Origin: Alitta virens
Taxonomy: Eukaryota > Annelida > Polychaeta > Phyllodocida > Nereididae
Assembly (NCBI GenBank): GCA_932294295.1
Contig: OW028575.1
Span: 43,558,753 to 43,622,752, forward strand
Length of the DNA: 64,000 nucleotides
Direction: 5' to 3'
The translations under genes were made by a program, and so were the position numbers. Below the pieces are notes generated by a model. That model saw only the letters and a program-made list of their open reading frames with translations. It was not told where the DNA came from and searched no databases. This document shows, piece by piece, positions 45,457-57,915 of this stretch (positions within the stretch are counted from its first letter, which is position 1; each line of letters opens with the position of its first letter).

Positions 45457-45612
45457 CTACATGGCCAAATGTGCCACGTGCGTTTTCCATGAGAAGGATA
45501 AACGCATGGAAAACGCATGGTTTTTAGCTAATTATTATGAGGCAAAAACCATGCGTTTTCCATGCGTTTATCCTTCTCATGGAAAACGCACGTGGCACAA
45601 TTGGCCATGTAG
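45457..45612. repeat. Near-perfect hairpin, 69-bp arms, 18-nt spacer
   Basis: Arms 45457-45525 and 45544-45612 are reverse complements with one mismatch. Each arm contains a smaller inverted repeat, gcgttttccatg / catggaaaacgc. The arm sequence includes codons of the DUF6589 copy C exon (ENARGTFGHV), so the structure was built from gene sequence by inverted duplication rather than inserted as a foreign element. Confidence 0.9.
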
Positions 45613-46899
45613 AAGTCTCAAAATTTCATCTGCATATTTGCACATTGAACTGTCAGCTTTCAAGACAACCATCATTAGCTTCAAAGTTCGAAGCATTCTT
45701 CGTCTGTTTGGAGTTTTCACACGAGTTCTCAAGAAAGTTCTTGAACAGAAAGCCAAACTCCAGCATTAGACTTGCAAGGTCAAACACTTTGTCAGGTTTA
45801 TCTTGATGTACCATACCAATCTCTGCGTCAGTTTCTGTTGATTCGTGCGGTAAATCTAGCATTATTTGAAATGTGGACCCATCGTCAAGCTTAATACTGA
45901 ATTCGTTTGCTGCATCTCATGAAAATTGATGGTACAGTCCTTCTTGACACATGCTTCGACAGCAGCAATGTCAAATCTGCAGTGTCCATTACCTCGGTTT
46001 AATTTCCTAATGTGGCTTGCCATATCCTGAACACTGCTAAACAACATCGTAACAGCAGTACCATCAGATGTTTTGCTCAGGCCATCATCAGTGCGACTCT
46101 GGAAGTCCATAATAATTAGTTTCTGTTGAATATTCATGATTGCAACACTGAAGAAATTTGATCCAAGATGATGATCTGCTTTCTGCAGAAGCTGGCCTTT
46201 TTGTTTTCTTGCCTGAAATATGAAATATATATATTAGCAAATAGTTATTTAATATATATATAAATTTTTTAATACTTTACCAAGTTAACTTATTTGTTGA
46301 TTGGCTTCCGACAGGAATTATTACCAGTAAAATACAAATAAACAATGCCCTGATTGGGTTATAACATGAATTATAGATGAAATTTTCATCCTTACCAATT
46401 GCGTTGGCCCACTGCTCAGGTGACTCAATGCAGGGGATCCAGACACAAGAGGCTGTTGACACTGTGACATTGGCTGGTTGGCACATGCGCCTGAAGGTCC
46501 AGTTGAACGATCTGTAGTTTGCACAGGTAATCTTGAATGTATTTCAGGTAAATTTGCAATAGTTTTTGCTGTGGCAAGATGCATATTTAAGGGTTTGCCA
46601 GAGTTTGATATGACTTTGCCCATGTTGGTGGTTCTGATGGGTGAAGGAACAGGCTTATTAGGCACAGAGACCGGCATGATTGTGACTGGTAGCTGGACTG
46701 ACGGACGCCGTACAGCGGTTGACATGGCCTGCAGATTAGGTCTGATGACATACCTGATTGGTGGATAGCTACATTTTGTAGGTTGTTGCATCATTCTAGC
46801 TTGTCCAACCTGCACAGAAGGTCTAGCGGCACAGGTTATATGGATGGGTGGACGGATTACAGAGTTATGTCTGATAACTGGAAAATTGGTGTCTTGTGG

Positions 46900-47275
46900 A
46901 CGAATTACTGGTGGACGGATAACTGTGGTACGGGTGACTGGTGGATGGATTACTGTCATACGGTTGACTGGTGGACGGATTACTGTCGTACGGGTTCCTG
47001 TCAGTATTGAACGTTGAGCAGCGGAAGTGTTCGGGGTACACACCATGACTCTTGGAGCACCGTAGACTAGCTGTAGGATTACTGGGAAATGGGTGGCTTG
47101 TGGACGAATTACTGGTGGACGGATAACTGTGGTACGGGTGATTGGTGGACGGATTACTGTCGTACGGGTGACTGGTAGACGGATTACTGTCGTACGGGTG
47201 ACTGGTGGACGGATTACTGTCGTACGGGTGACTGGTGGACGGATTACTGCCGTACGGGTGACTTGACTGGTTCCT
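46900..47275 (-). repeat. Coding minisatellite, 30-bp unit, in DUF6589 copy C
   Basis: The unit ggtggacggattactgtcgt plus acgggtgact recurs about ten times in two arrays (46905-47000, 47105-47270), split by a duplicated non-array block (tcctgtcagtattgaacgtt at 46993 and again at 47271). On the minus strand it encodes the decapeptide VIRPPVTRTT. The exon has a good acceptor (47496) and donor (46395), so it may be translated. The 30-bp period leaves other frames open too. Confidence 0.85.
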
Positions 47276-49056
47276 GTCAGTATTGAACGTTGAGCAGCGA
47301 AAGTGGGTGGAGTCTGCACCATGAGTCTTACAGCACCATGGACTGGTGGACAGATTGAGGAGGGAGGACAAGTTTGCATGTCTGTTAGGACAGATTTACT
47401 GTGTTCAGGTGTCAGTGAGGCATGGATGTTTCTCGTCCCAGTCAATTTTACAGATGAGCAAAAAACTTGAGTTGATGATGTCCGCATTGATGGTGCTGCA
47501 AAAATAAACAAATAACAAAACATTTATTATCATAATCTGACAATAATCACTACAAAAATCTCAATCATTCAAGATTAAAAATTTATACTTACAATCCTCG
47601 TTCTTCCTGTATTTGTATGTACCGACTGTTGATTTAATCATGCTTCGGAACTCATCACAAGCCCAATTATATTGTACTGCTGGATCTGATGGCAGAGTTT
47701 CTGGTGGCAAACTGTCCTTTATATCATCCAGCTTAAAGTAATGGCCAATCATTTCAATAATGTGCCCGTGGACATAATTTAACATGAAGTCTTTGTCCTC
47801 ATTATAAAATTTCTTCACATCCGGGCTGACATAATTTCTTTGTAATCTAATTTGGGCATTCCTCATAGTTCCAAGTTCACTGCCACTGTCTTTGCTGTAT
47901 AAACCCCTAGAACATTACAGCAAGTATTTTCATTGCCAAATGAAAAAACTCGGACGAAATTGGCTTGAGAAATTCTACACGTTCCTGGGAAGTCTGACCA
48001 TTCAACAGGAGTAATTTGCTGCCAGAAAACATTACTCTTGTCAGGAGATCTCCCCCAATGTGTACACACGTACACGTGTTAGGTGGTTCTTTGTTACCAG
48101 CAGCTTGGTATACCCGGGTAATCATCTGAGAGTAGTTTCTCATGATCTCAACCATGTCACCATAATGGCTCTCATTTCTATGGAGAGCTGGTGTCGGAAT
48201 AACTAAGGTCTTCTTCTGAATCATGTCAATGTTTTCATCAACAAGATAGTTGGGCAAATGCTCTTTCAGAAATTGAAAGCAGGGAAAATATTGAAGAGCT
48301 ATTTTGTGAGCCATGTACACATAGTCATCCACCAGTTGATCAATTTCTGACAAACTGAGACATAAATCAGCAGCTGTCGTGTCTTCTAAGCTTCTCTGAG
48401 GACCATTTTTTTGGCAACTTGGAAAGCTCAGATCATGGCCCAAGACAATAGAACCAAAGTAGTGTTCCATATGAGAATGGTGAAGCCGATTTATATTCCT
48501 CACTTTGACCCAAAAGTTTATATTGTCTCCACAAATTCGAATCCGTAGGTTGGACTTAATTGCTCGCATGATTAAGACATCTCCATTTTCTTTTAAATCT
48601 TCAATTAGATCTAAACTGGTCTCATATCGGATACTAATGCCAGGGGGTCCAAGATGGTCGAATACCTGAAGCCAATAAAACAACTCATTAATCATAGTGA
48701 CAAAATCATGGCTTTACTTACATATTAATAGGACAATCTGCTGCATAATAATATAAAAAGATCAGAAAAAGATAAATATGTTTGCATAGCAGGCATGTTG
48801 CTAAAAATTCTTAAGTATTTTTCATTTCACAAATTTGACATGATGACCAGTCAATTACTGACCAGATGTTTTTCCAAATTTAAGTAACCAGCTGTTTGAC
48901 ATTGGCACAATCTCTAATATTATTACAAAAATACTACTCAGCATGTCTGACGAGAACCATTTTATATATTTTTTCCTATGGTACAAATATAACTAAGTTA
49001 AAGGCAAGGGTTCACTATAAGGTGCTACAGTTTTATCAAGTTGCTTACCTGGAAAA

Positions 49057-49370
49057 AGTGCAGTATAGCGAACGCAGATTTATGACCATATTCAACGAGC
49101 CTCATTGTCATGCCTATGACGTAAAAATCCTTGAAATCAATGTATGACGTCACAAACTAAGTAGTTATGACGGCGGTTTTCATAATTCACGGTAGATACT
49201 GAGTTTATTTTTTACCTTTTTCATGGGGGCTACCGCCCCCAGACCCCCACTATTCTACACCCAATGTTATTTTAATTGTGCTAGAATTCAAACTTGTGAA
49301 TTTTTTTATAGAATTTAATTTTATATGGACGCCAAATTAGGGCATAAATTTAGGTCCGCTATTACGCACT
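49057..49370. mobile_element. MITE copy 2 (AGTGCAGTATAGCG ends)
   Basis: Homologous over its length to 25262-25555, with the same inverted ends and the same internal tatgacgtcacaaacta and ccgcccccagacccc words. Its right end lies only about 6 bp inside the intron from the donor of the DUF6589 copy C exon ending at 49383. Confidence 0.8.
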
Positions 49371-50589
49371 AAACCCGCTTACCTTAACATCACCGAGTCC
49401 TTCAGTCAGAATTGTTGCAATCATTCTCTGTACAAGGGACAAATTATGCACTCTCTTCTGAACACAAATAGCATACATCATACCAAGTCTTGGCATGACA
49501 CTTTGTAGTTCCTGAGCATCATCTTGTTTCTCAGAGGGTGTACGGGGAAGTAGCGTTTAAATTCTTGCACAATGCTATACCAACTAAAGTTCTCTAGCTG
49601 TTCGTATGATGTACTGCCATATGGCTTCATTAGGGCAGATACATAACCTTTCTTGGTCTGTCTCAGTTCTGGGATGACTTCATCTTGCCTCCTAATAAGC
49701 TGATAGATAACAGTGAGATTTAAACCAATAGCTGTGTGTGACAAGGGAGTAAAACCAAGACTGTGGTCGATTGGAGACACAGGACTCTGTACGGGCCATG
49801 GTAATAGTTTTCATTGTTTGGGAACAAAAAAGTCATGGTTGGGTTCGATCATTTTCCTTTTCTGAAGATCTATGTTGGAGTAGAGGGAAACAATTATTTT
49901 TTTTTTAATGACTGTTTTTCTTTCTGCTTGATTTGTCGAATCATTTAGTACGAGCTTCTTGGGTACATGTTTACTTGGAGTAAACTTTTGGTAAGGACTT
50001 GATGTAATCGCACGTTTCACACTGGATGTTTGCACAAATTCATTCGTTGAATCTTGGCATTGTTTGTAGAAGGCAGTAGCTTTCTTGTTCAAATTGAGTA
50101 GTTTGTCTTGGTCACTCGCACAAATTACACCTTGTGATACGTTAACACCACCATATTTTAGTAACAGCGCATACAAATTCTTGTCCTTTCCAGCATCAGA
50201 ATGAATTAAATTGTAAGTGAAACACCACTGTTTTCACACACAACACAAGCGCGGGACACCGATTTCACAGGTGTCTTTACTGGTACTGGAGAGATTTGCC
50301 CTTCTGAGTGATAGAACTGAGGTGCTGCCACAGGAATATACATTGTGGTGCTCTGGAAAAGAAAAAGGTGTCGAAATCAAATCAAGCGGTTTGATACAAA
50401 GTCACAAATTGAAAACATCATTGCCAATGAACTTAGAACATGATATAGCTCACAACATAGAAGCCTACAACTACTATACACAGATAGGATATTGTTTCAT
50501 ATATTGTGTATATGACATAATTTGATGCACAAATGAATATATTTATAATATGAATTACATATTTCATATGTATATAATAGTACCATATT

Positions 50590-52510
50590 TAAATTTGGGG
50601 AAAAACAGATAAACATGACAGATAAGTATAAATACTTAGGAACTGTAATCTCTAATGATAAAGACATATTTAAACAAAACCTTAAAAATCTGACAAACAA
50701 ATCTAACAACGCAATATGTGCATTAAATGCATATATTAAAAAAACAGTAGGACAACTGCAACCCAGCCTTGCCCTTAAAATGTATGACATGCAAATTAGT
50801 CCAATAATGGAACATACTTCAGAAGTTTTGGTTTCAGAATAAAAATATAAATAACCTAGAAAAGATACACTTATCATATATGAAAAACATCTTAAGAACC
50901 AAAATTTCAACTTCAACTATAGCCCTATATGGTAAACTTGGAAGATTTCCTATAGCCTTAAGATTGAAATGTAGATTAGTGAACTATTGGAAAAGGGTTT
51001 AACTCAAGACATCCAGTAAAACAAGCCTACAATACATTACTTAATTTAAATAACATGGGACAGACTCACTGGTGTACCACTCTCAGGAATATCTTATCGG
51101 AAACAAATCATCTACATCTGTGGGATGAACAGATCTCGAGCATCACAGATAAACAATACCAACTAATTAAAGAAAGCCTCTATACAGAATTCATTAAAAT
51201 TACTTACAATAAATAAATAACACAGATACTAAGCCGAAGCTAAGAACATACAAACTCTTCAAAAATCATTTTCAGTTTGAAATTTTCTCTCCACCCCAAA
51301 AAACATAAATCATGCACTAGCACTAACCAAATTTAGAATAAGTTCACATAACCTTGCGATAGAAACAGGCCGCTATACTAAACCAAAAACGCCCATAGTG
51401 GAAAGACTATGTATACACTGCAACACAAGAGAAATTGAAACTTCTAACATGTCCCCTGTATAATAATGAAAGATATATATTAATGCAGTCTGTATCTCCA
51501 CACATTATAGAACTAGATAACCTGAACCATGAGGATAAATTTATAAAAATCATGTCTAGTAGAGAAAAATGTGTTACTGATGCATAGGTAAATTTATTTC
51601 ACTGTGTTTTAACAAGAGAAACCTGATCAAACTGTAAAGTAATAAAAAATTAGAGTAATAAATAATTACGAAAGTAACGAATGACCAGACTCATACACAA
51701 GCTAAACCTAAAATTATTGTCACACTATATGACAAAACACAACTCAATAATTTGAATCAACCACAAAACATTAAAGTTAGTACATTAGACAAAATTTGGG
51801 CATTGTGTCAGAGTATTATGTGTTATGGTAAGCTCACAGGGTCAACTCAAACCTACCTGTTGCATACCTGGACAATTAAAGGCAGGGCCAGCGCAATGCT
51901 GCCTGACAATCGACTATTCTTATTATTAGAAAACATTAATGTAAATGTTTTTGCAACTGTCACTATTCTTTTGTTTATTCTATGTTTTATGTTCTTTAGT
52001 TTTTTTCTATGTACTATGTGCTAGACATTATGTTAAGTTACCTATTATATGGAAGCTACGTCAATGCGGACATTTATCATTCGGTGCTAACCAATGTGAT
52101 TTGATAAACTGACATTTTGAAATCTTGGACAATGAGGCCTATATCCCTCATGTAATTTAGCAAAATGTTAAAAATTTTGGATGGTGCAGTAAACCTGGTG
52201 CTAGGCAATATATAACAGATACTATGAGATTGTGATTTATTTCATATATTATTATTTTATTTTAATTTTTCAGTATTATGATATTCAGTATTATGAGATG
52301 TGTTCACTGTGATGCTATAGTATAGAAAATGAGATATACAATATTTGGATCAGTAGTTCTTGAAGTAGTATTTAGTTAGTATATATTCAATATATGTAAT
52401 TTTTATGTCTGTATTAACAATTTATTGTGCATTCTATGCACCTTGTTTATGACGAATGGGTCAAAACTGACTCCGTATGGTCAAATAAAATTTATCTATC
52501 TATCTATAGA
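50590..52510 (+). mobile_element. Jockey/CR1-like LINE, 3' half of RT ORF, with (TATC)n tail
   Basis: The plus strand reads YKYLGTVISNDKDIFKQNLK and CALNAYIKKTVGQLQ, QISPIMEHTSEV, then after a shift NLEKIHLSYMKNILRTKIS and RFPIALRLKCRLVNYWKR, and later IVERLCIHCNTREIE with CPLYNNERY. This is the thumb and C-terminal Cys/His region of non-LTR reverse transcriptases. The 3' end is tcaaataaaatttatctatc followed by TATC repeats to about 52507. It is 5'-truncated and has several frameshifts. Confidence 0.8.
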
Positions 52511-52753
52511 CCTAGTGCAAAAATAATGAAACTGAAGTGTGATATTTCCAAGCCATACATTTTGTAATTTTCTCAGTCATTTTGAAATAAAAAATCTCTA
52601 CCTCTTCCAACAAAAATGTTTGGTATTAATTTTAAGTAACATTAGTCATTACTACTATATTATACTATATATATACATAAGCAGTTGTAGGCAAACTAAT
52701 TTTTGTACCGATCATTTTGAATATTGAATTAAATGGCAAACTGACTCACTCAC

Positions 52754-52934
52754 CAGACATAGAGTTAGAGTTGGACATTGTTGATGTTGACTTGAACTCA
52801 ACCAAGTTGCTTTTAAACATATTAATCTTCTTCACCATGGCATGAGCATGAAGAGTGAACATGTGGTCCATTCTTAGCTGCATTAAACGGCCAAAAACGA
52901 CCAGGACATTACACTCCATGTGCACATTTAGCAT
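52754..52934 (-). CDS. Orphan exon with start codon and donor
   Basis: An ATG at 52934 opens 60 codons (MLNVHMECNVLVVFGRLMQL, later KINMFKSNLVEFKSTSTMSN) that end at a strong donor, TCTG|GTGAGT at 52753. It could be the first exon of DUF6589 copy C, now split off by the LINE at 50.6-52.5 kb, but the phase does not fit the next recognisable exon. Not otherwise recognised. Confidence 0.35.
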
Positions 52935-53045
52935 CCTCAGTTGTCCGGTTCATGAACATCGTGGTCAGAAATAGATGACATTCATTAAATAATCACCCTC
53001 GACGCTATTTTCACAGCTCAAATTCGAGTCTAACAGGTCGAATGT

Positions 53046-53233
53046 ACTTCCAAAAAGTGATTAGTGCTGCCACCAGTGTTGATTTCAAATAGTATTTGGC
53101 GTCCTCTGGTGTTAATTGTATGACACAAGAAGCGCCCTTACTTCCAAAAAGTGATTAGTGCTGCCACCAGTGTAGAATTCAACTAGTATTTGGCGTCCTC
53201 TAGTGTTAATTGTATGACACAAGAAGCGCCCTC
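53046..53233. repeat. 94-bp tandem duplication
   Basis: Units 53046-53139 and 53140-53233 start acttccaaaaagtgattagt and differ at only a few positions, so the duplication is recent. No coding meaning seen. Confidence 0.9.
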
Positions 53234-53389
53234 ACTCGTTAATCGCGAGAAACTAGCTTAGTACGGGCCATGGAACAGGCTAGGTTTGATGAATCCAGTG
53301 ACCTTTCATGCATGCTATTGTAAGGTGCTGCCACCTAGAGATAAAACGTAGCTTCGTTGCAACACTTATTCTAGTGATGTCTTTTTTGG

Positions 53390-53650
53390 TGGCGGACGAA
53401 ACGGCTACTGGCGAAAACGGCTACAGCCAAAACGGCTACAACCATAACGTCGACAGCCAAAACGGCTACACGACGATAACCAAAACGTCTACACCAATTT
53501 TCGGGACATAACCAAAACGTCCACACGATATAAAACCTTAGCCAAAACGTCCACACGCTTTTTCACTACTTTACCATAACGTCTACAGTGCCTTTTCCCG
53601 CTGCCCAAAACGGCTACACTTACAGACCAAAACGTCCACAGACCAGCACA
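53390..53650. repeat. Irregularly spaced array of AAAACGKCYACA
   Basis: About eleven copies of aaaacggctaca / aaaacgtccaca / ataacgtctaca, all in the same orientation, lie in 260 bp at spacings from about 14 to 45 bp with unrelated DNA between. Uneven spacing is unlike an ordinary satellite. It lies just upstream of the RecQ-like fragment. Confidence 0.85.
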
Positions 53651-53869
53651 GCTATAATTAGACAGGACCAATACAATGGAATAATTGGGGGAAGAAAATC
53701 AGATCAAGTGTCAAGTTTTACTCAGGTGTCAGCATTAATTGCAATTGCAAGCCGTTTTCATTTGACGTCTTGAAAATTACGTCTCATTTACGTCTCATAT
53801 TGGTCACCGACGTCATGACCAATTTGAGACCAGAAAAAGACGTCATTTTTACGACTTGCGCCTACTGGG

Positions 53870-55590
53870 TTTGAATCTATACAGAAAGCATGGAAAGGAG
53901 ACTGTTTTGTTTTGCTTGAAACTGGGTATGGAAAGTCCCTGATATTTGAACTACTCGGAGGAGTAGTCTACTCCCCTACATAGAAAAATCTGTTATTATC
54001 GTGGTCTGCCCGTTGGATGTGATTGTCGAACAATTTGTGGAACGCTTTCATGGAGCAGAGAGGATTGAAGATTTAGCTGCCAGAGTGAAAAAGCTGGAAG
54101 ATCTCCCACATGGCTTACAAGTTACAATATGTAATTGGGCACCCAGAGACAGTGACTGCCAAAGTCAAAGAAACTTATAATCTACTAAAATTATTAGGTC
54201 CTAAGGTACGTAATTATTTCTAACATATCATACATATTTAACATGCAGTTTTAGTGTGGATCAGTATTCGATGTGTGAACTGAATGATAGGCCGTATTAT
54301 AGCCTAATAAGTGAATTAAGACTGATCTTTATTTAAGACTGAAAATGTTATATACCAAAGGCTTCATTATTTTTGCACTAAGCTATTAGTTATTGAACTG
54401 AATCTTAATTATTTTAACCTTGAAAATTCAACCGAGACACATCGAAAATAAACCATTGCCTATAGTTCCATTTACACACAAATCCGGAATAATAACCATA
54501 TAAACTGGGAATGACTTAGGTAATATTATATTGTATAGCTAATCATTATTCTCTACGGTTTTCAGGTCCTTGCTCTGACTGCTACTGCCACGAATGCCAC
54601 AAGAGAAAAGGTGATTAACACTCTGTTGATGGGGACATCTTATCAACTAGAAACGGTGCTGGACAGTCCAGACAGGGAAAAGGTTTTCCTTGAAGTTAAA
54701 CGACATTTACCAAGCACTGGAGGGCACAATATATGTCAGAGATTCTTATGAAGACATTTTGTTACCGCTTGTCACGGAACTCGAAGACTCAAATGAGCAG
54801 TTTCTAAAAACTGTGGTATACTTGCCTCTGGTATGGTGTGGCATTGCACATGGAATTGCCTTGGATTATCTGCCCCATCATTTGCACTGCAAAGTTGCTC
54901 AGTACCATGCACCCTAAACGAAAACACTGAAGAAAGTCATTCCTGAGCAGCTTGCCAATGGTACTTTGCGCTTAGTTTTTGGCACAGAAGCCCTTGGAAT
55001 GGGGGCAGATGTCAGTGATATTCGTCGAATCATACACATATCTTGTCCTCCTAGCATCGAGACTTACTCACAGGAGATAAGCAGAGCGAGTCGTGATGGG
55101 AAAGCAACGCTTAACGTGAATGCTTCCGACTTGGCCAATAGAAACACATCAGAAGAAATGCAGGTAAACTGCAAAACTACCGAATGCCGGAGAGGCAAAC
55201 TGATGTATCATTTTGGCGTAAAAGTTACCAATGTTTGTGCCCACAGTTGCTGTGACAACTGTGCGATTATGTGCAACTGCTCTGTATGTGCTGTAATAGA
55301 AAACGAAACCCAATAAAAATAACCCAACAGCCGAAACTTGCAAAGGAATGTCTTCAAGAAGACCTTATGTGGAATTATTTCCTTTCCATCAATGAACAAA
55401 TACAGGACAGCCTCTTTCCTGAAGCAGTCACAAGTCTGTTGCTGAAGTTTGCTGAAACTTTGATCAATGACTTTTGTGCTTATGACAAAGATTTGGATTT
55501 GCTTTTTGTACAGTACCCAAATATTGATGTGGCTCATCTAATGACAATTCGAGCACTAATTCTACATTTCAGGTCAAAACTTTGATCATT
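53870..55590 (+). pseudogene. RecQ-like helicase fragment
   Basis: Plus strand, in order: LLETGYGKSLIFEL (Walker A, 53920), VIIVVCPLDVIVEQFVERF, LQYVIGHPETVTAKV up to a donor at about 54205; then from an acceptor at about 54566 VLALTATATNATREKVINTL (motif III), VFGTEALGMGADVSDIRRII (motif V), SIETYSQEISRASRDG (motif VI, usually GRAGRDG), ECRRGKLMYHFG and CCDNCAIMCNCSVC (zinc-binding). A further C-terminal region in another frame ends at 55585. The DEAH-box segment expected between the two halves is absent, and there are at least four frameshifts or stops, so it is inactive. These helicases are repeated in many invertebrate genomes. Confidence 0.75.
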
Positions 55591-55599
55591 CCTAATGTT

Positions 55600-56650
55600 T
55601 TCACCTTATGTCTTTGAAAGCATGGTGAACAATTCATAGATTTACTCAATTGATGTCATTGAGAAAAATTTGTATGAATAGAAATAATACAGTGAGTGAT
55701 TGAATTGAATGCATGTTTAATAAACAGACAAAATCATTAATAACAGAAGCATGGTGTCGTAACCAACTTTCAACCTGCAAGTCCTCAACTATGGTGAATC
55801 CTTAACCTGTATACATCTGCTGAAGCTGTCATCCAACTATACAGCCAGATTATAGCTACTTGATCTTCCTTGCAGAAGTTGGTTTACTAATGTAAAAATT
55901 AAAGTTTGGTTTACTAATGCAAAAACTATTCACAGATGACAAAAGTACTGTGACTAAAAATACTGATCAGTAAATTCATACCACTTCTAATACATGTATT
56001 ACTTAAAATTATATCCAGAAAATTATATAGTTTCAAACTTAAACTATACATTAAGATAATAATACTGATACATAATAAAGAATACTTCATATTAAATACA
56101 CGTTTTACATCAAATTATAACCAGAAAATTTTATAGTTTTAAACAAACTATACATTCAGATAATACTGATACACGAATAATAAAGAATACTTTAAGTATA
56201 TTGAACCTCATTTATGTTGTATGATAGAAACTGAACAAGTTCTAAATGGCACAAATTGCACAACCTATCATTTTCTTATGCTATAAACTTCAAGAAAACA
56301 TTCATATGTTCCCAGGTTTAAAGAATGTGACAAGGAAACAAAAATTACATACACAATAACACATTGTTGTATTTATTCATACAAAAGCTGACATATGAAT
56401 GAGATTTAAATTAGCCTCCAATAAGCACATTGTAAATTAAATTTGGAACCGGTTTTGTGCTTGGAAAACCACTGATGGAATTTTTCAGACAAGATATGCA
56501 GTGACTGAAGGCCTAATGTTGCTGAAACGCCCGTGTTGTCTGCCTGCTGTGAATGATAATTTTCAATTATAAATATGGCATTCGTCGGCAAGGGCAGAAG
56601 CAGTTTTGTGGCTCTTTAATAAAGTGGCCAAAATGTATGGAAGCTGTTCT
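55600..56650. repeat. AT-rich spacer with a tandem duplication of about 105 bp
   Basis: Units at about 56001-56100 and 56106-56196 share ccagaaaatt, tatagttt, aaactatacatt and aataaagaatactt. No gene is seen in this kilobase. DUF6589 copy B homology begins at about 56610. Confidence 0.7.
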
Positions 56651-57533
56651 TTGTGCTTTGTGATAACGACATGGATCAGACTTTAGTATTTACAGTAATA
56701 GCTGGGAAATATCAAAAGCATTTCACCTACAATGTCAGAAGTATTGAAATTCTCCAAGTCTTTCCTTTGTTTTTTCATGAGCACAGACAGATCACCATGC
56801 TTTCGTCTACCCATGAACTTTGCTCTTTTGTTCATGGTTAGAAATAATTGATTGAGAATCTCGGCTTTTATTCGGGGAATAGAGAGCACAGCGGCTGCCA
56901 CCAGTTCTGAACTTGTTGTATAATTAACAACTGCCTTTAGCTTGCTACTTTCAGACTTCATGAGTGGACCATTTGTTTTTAAAATATAATTCAATATTTC
57001 TTGGCCAGTCTCACTGCCTGTGTTGTTTCTTTGTCTTCTTCTTTGGTTTCCTTTTCTTTTTGATGACTGTCTGGCATTTCACACATATGATCCACAGCGC
57101 GAATGTTCCTGGGAGGAATCCTGGTCACCTCTGGTTGATATATTCCAGTTTGAGGAAACTGCAAAAAGAAATTTTTTTAATGCTAACACCAACTTATTTT
57201 TACAATATTATTTATAAGTACAGAATGGCACGCGGGATGTGCAATTTGGCGGCATGGTTGAAGTGAAAACGTCATAATTATTAGCATTACTAAAGCATAC
57301 CTTACAATAGCTGTCCTATATCATAGGAACATTCGCACCATCACTGATCGAGTATTGATGATCCGAAAGGGTGTCGGCTACTTGACTAGACTGAAACACG
57401 ATCGTGCTTGTCTGAAAATATATATATGAAGCTATATGTGGACATGTAGAATGGAAAGTGAATGATGTCATACATTCATGATGGATTAGGTGAGCATGAA
57501 CACTGAACTATATATAACTTACTCAGTGTTCGA

Positions 57534-57915
57534 AATAAGGTGTTCTGGAGTGGTTGTCCACCGGACAATTGGGCCAAAATATTTTATTGTCCGCTCAGAT
57601 TTTCAGTTGTCCGAAAAAAAACAACAAAAAAACACCAACACATACATAGTTCATCAATATGACATCTGATTTTTTTTTAGCTCCAAATAAGTTCCAAAAG
57701 CTGCTACTACGTTCGTAAGTGAGGCGCCACTATCTGCAGGGTGAAGGCAGCATCACGTACAGTGGGTTATGAAGTAGACTGGAGCCGATCTCTGAAGCGG
57801 CCGCCAGCTAAGTTATGAAGTGGTTGTCCGACGGAAAACCCCGTGGTTAAAAATGGTTGTCCGGCTGACAATTTGGTTGTCCCGGACAACCGGAAACCCC
57901 TTATTTTGAACACTG
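57534..57915. mobile_element. 382-bp MITE, CAGTGTTCGAAATAAGG ends
   Basis: Ends CAGTGTTCGAAATAAGGTGT and ACCCCTTATTTTGAACACTG-type are inverted repeats. Inside, gttgtcc/ggacaa words repeat. Copy A lacks it. Flanks acttact / acctacc could be a 7-bp target duplication in which each side has one change from acttacc. Confidence 0.75.

Larger units (their letters stand above)
44978..50357 (-). pseudogene. DUF6589-like gene, copy C (nearly full length, frameshifted)
   Basis: Minus-strand exons: about 50357-49811 (CVVCENSG; NLYALLLKYGGVNVSQGV), about 49780-49384 (ends RVHNLSLVQRMIATIL, GLGDVK), 48665-47593 (RIRICGDNINFWVKVRNINR, LHRNESHYGDMVEIMRNYSQ, CVHIGGDLLTRVMFSGSK, RLQRNYVSPDVKKFYNED), 47495-46396 (repeat-rich), 46212 to about 45655, and 45489-44978 (KIDGFVPCDLAMEWCVNAYK, SNKTEKNIENKTGALASLNA). 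The order GDN-x-N, GGDLLTR, PCDLAMEW...YKKH matches what I know of DUF6589 proteins, whose function is unknown. Breaks: frameshifts at about 50205, 49530, 47915 and 45880, and a stop at 49811. A MITE (49057-49370) and a hairpin (45457-45612) interrupt it. Intact splice sites suggest recent decay. Confidence 0.6.

Noticed and set aside
46783..47010. Trp/Asp/Tyr-rich plus-strand frame
   Set aside because: Antisense shadow of the same minisatellite.
46865..47371. Alternative minus frame with repeated SNPSTSHPYD
   Set aside because: A shadow of the 30-bp coding minisatellite. The other minus frame has the matching acceptor and donor and continues outside the repeat.
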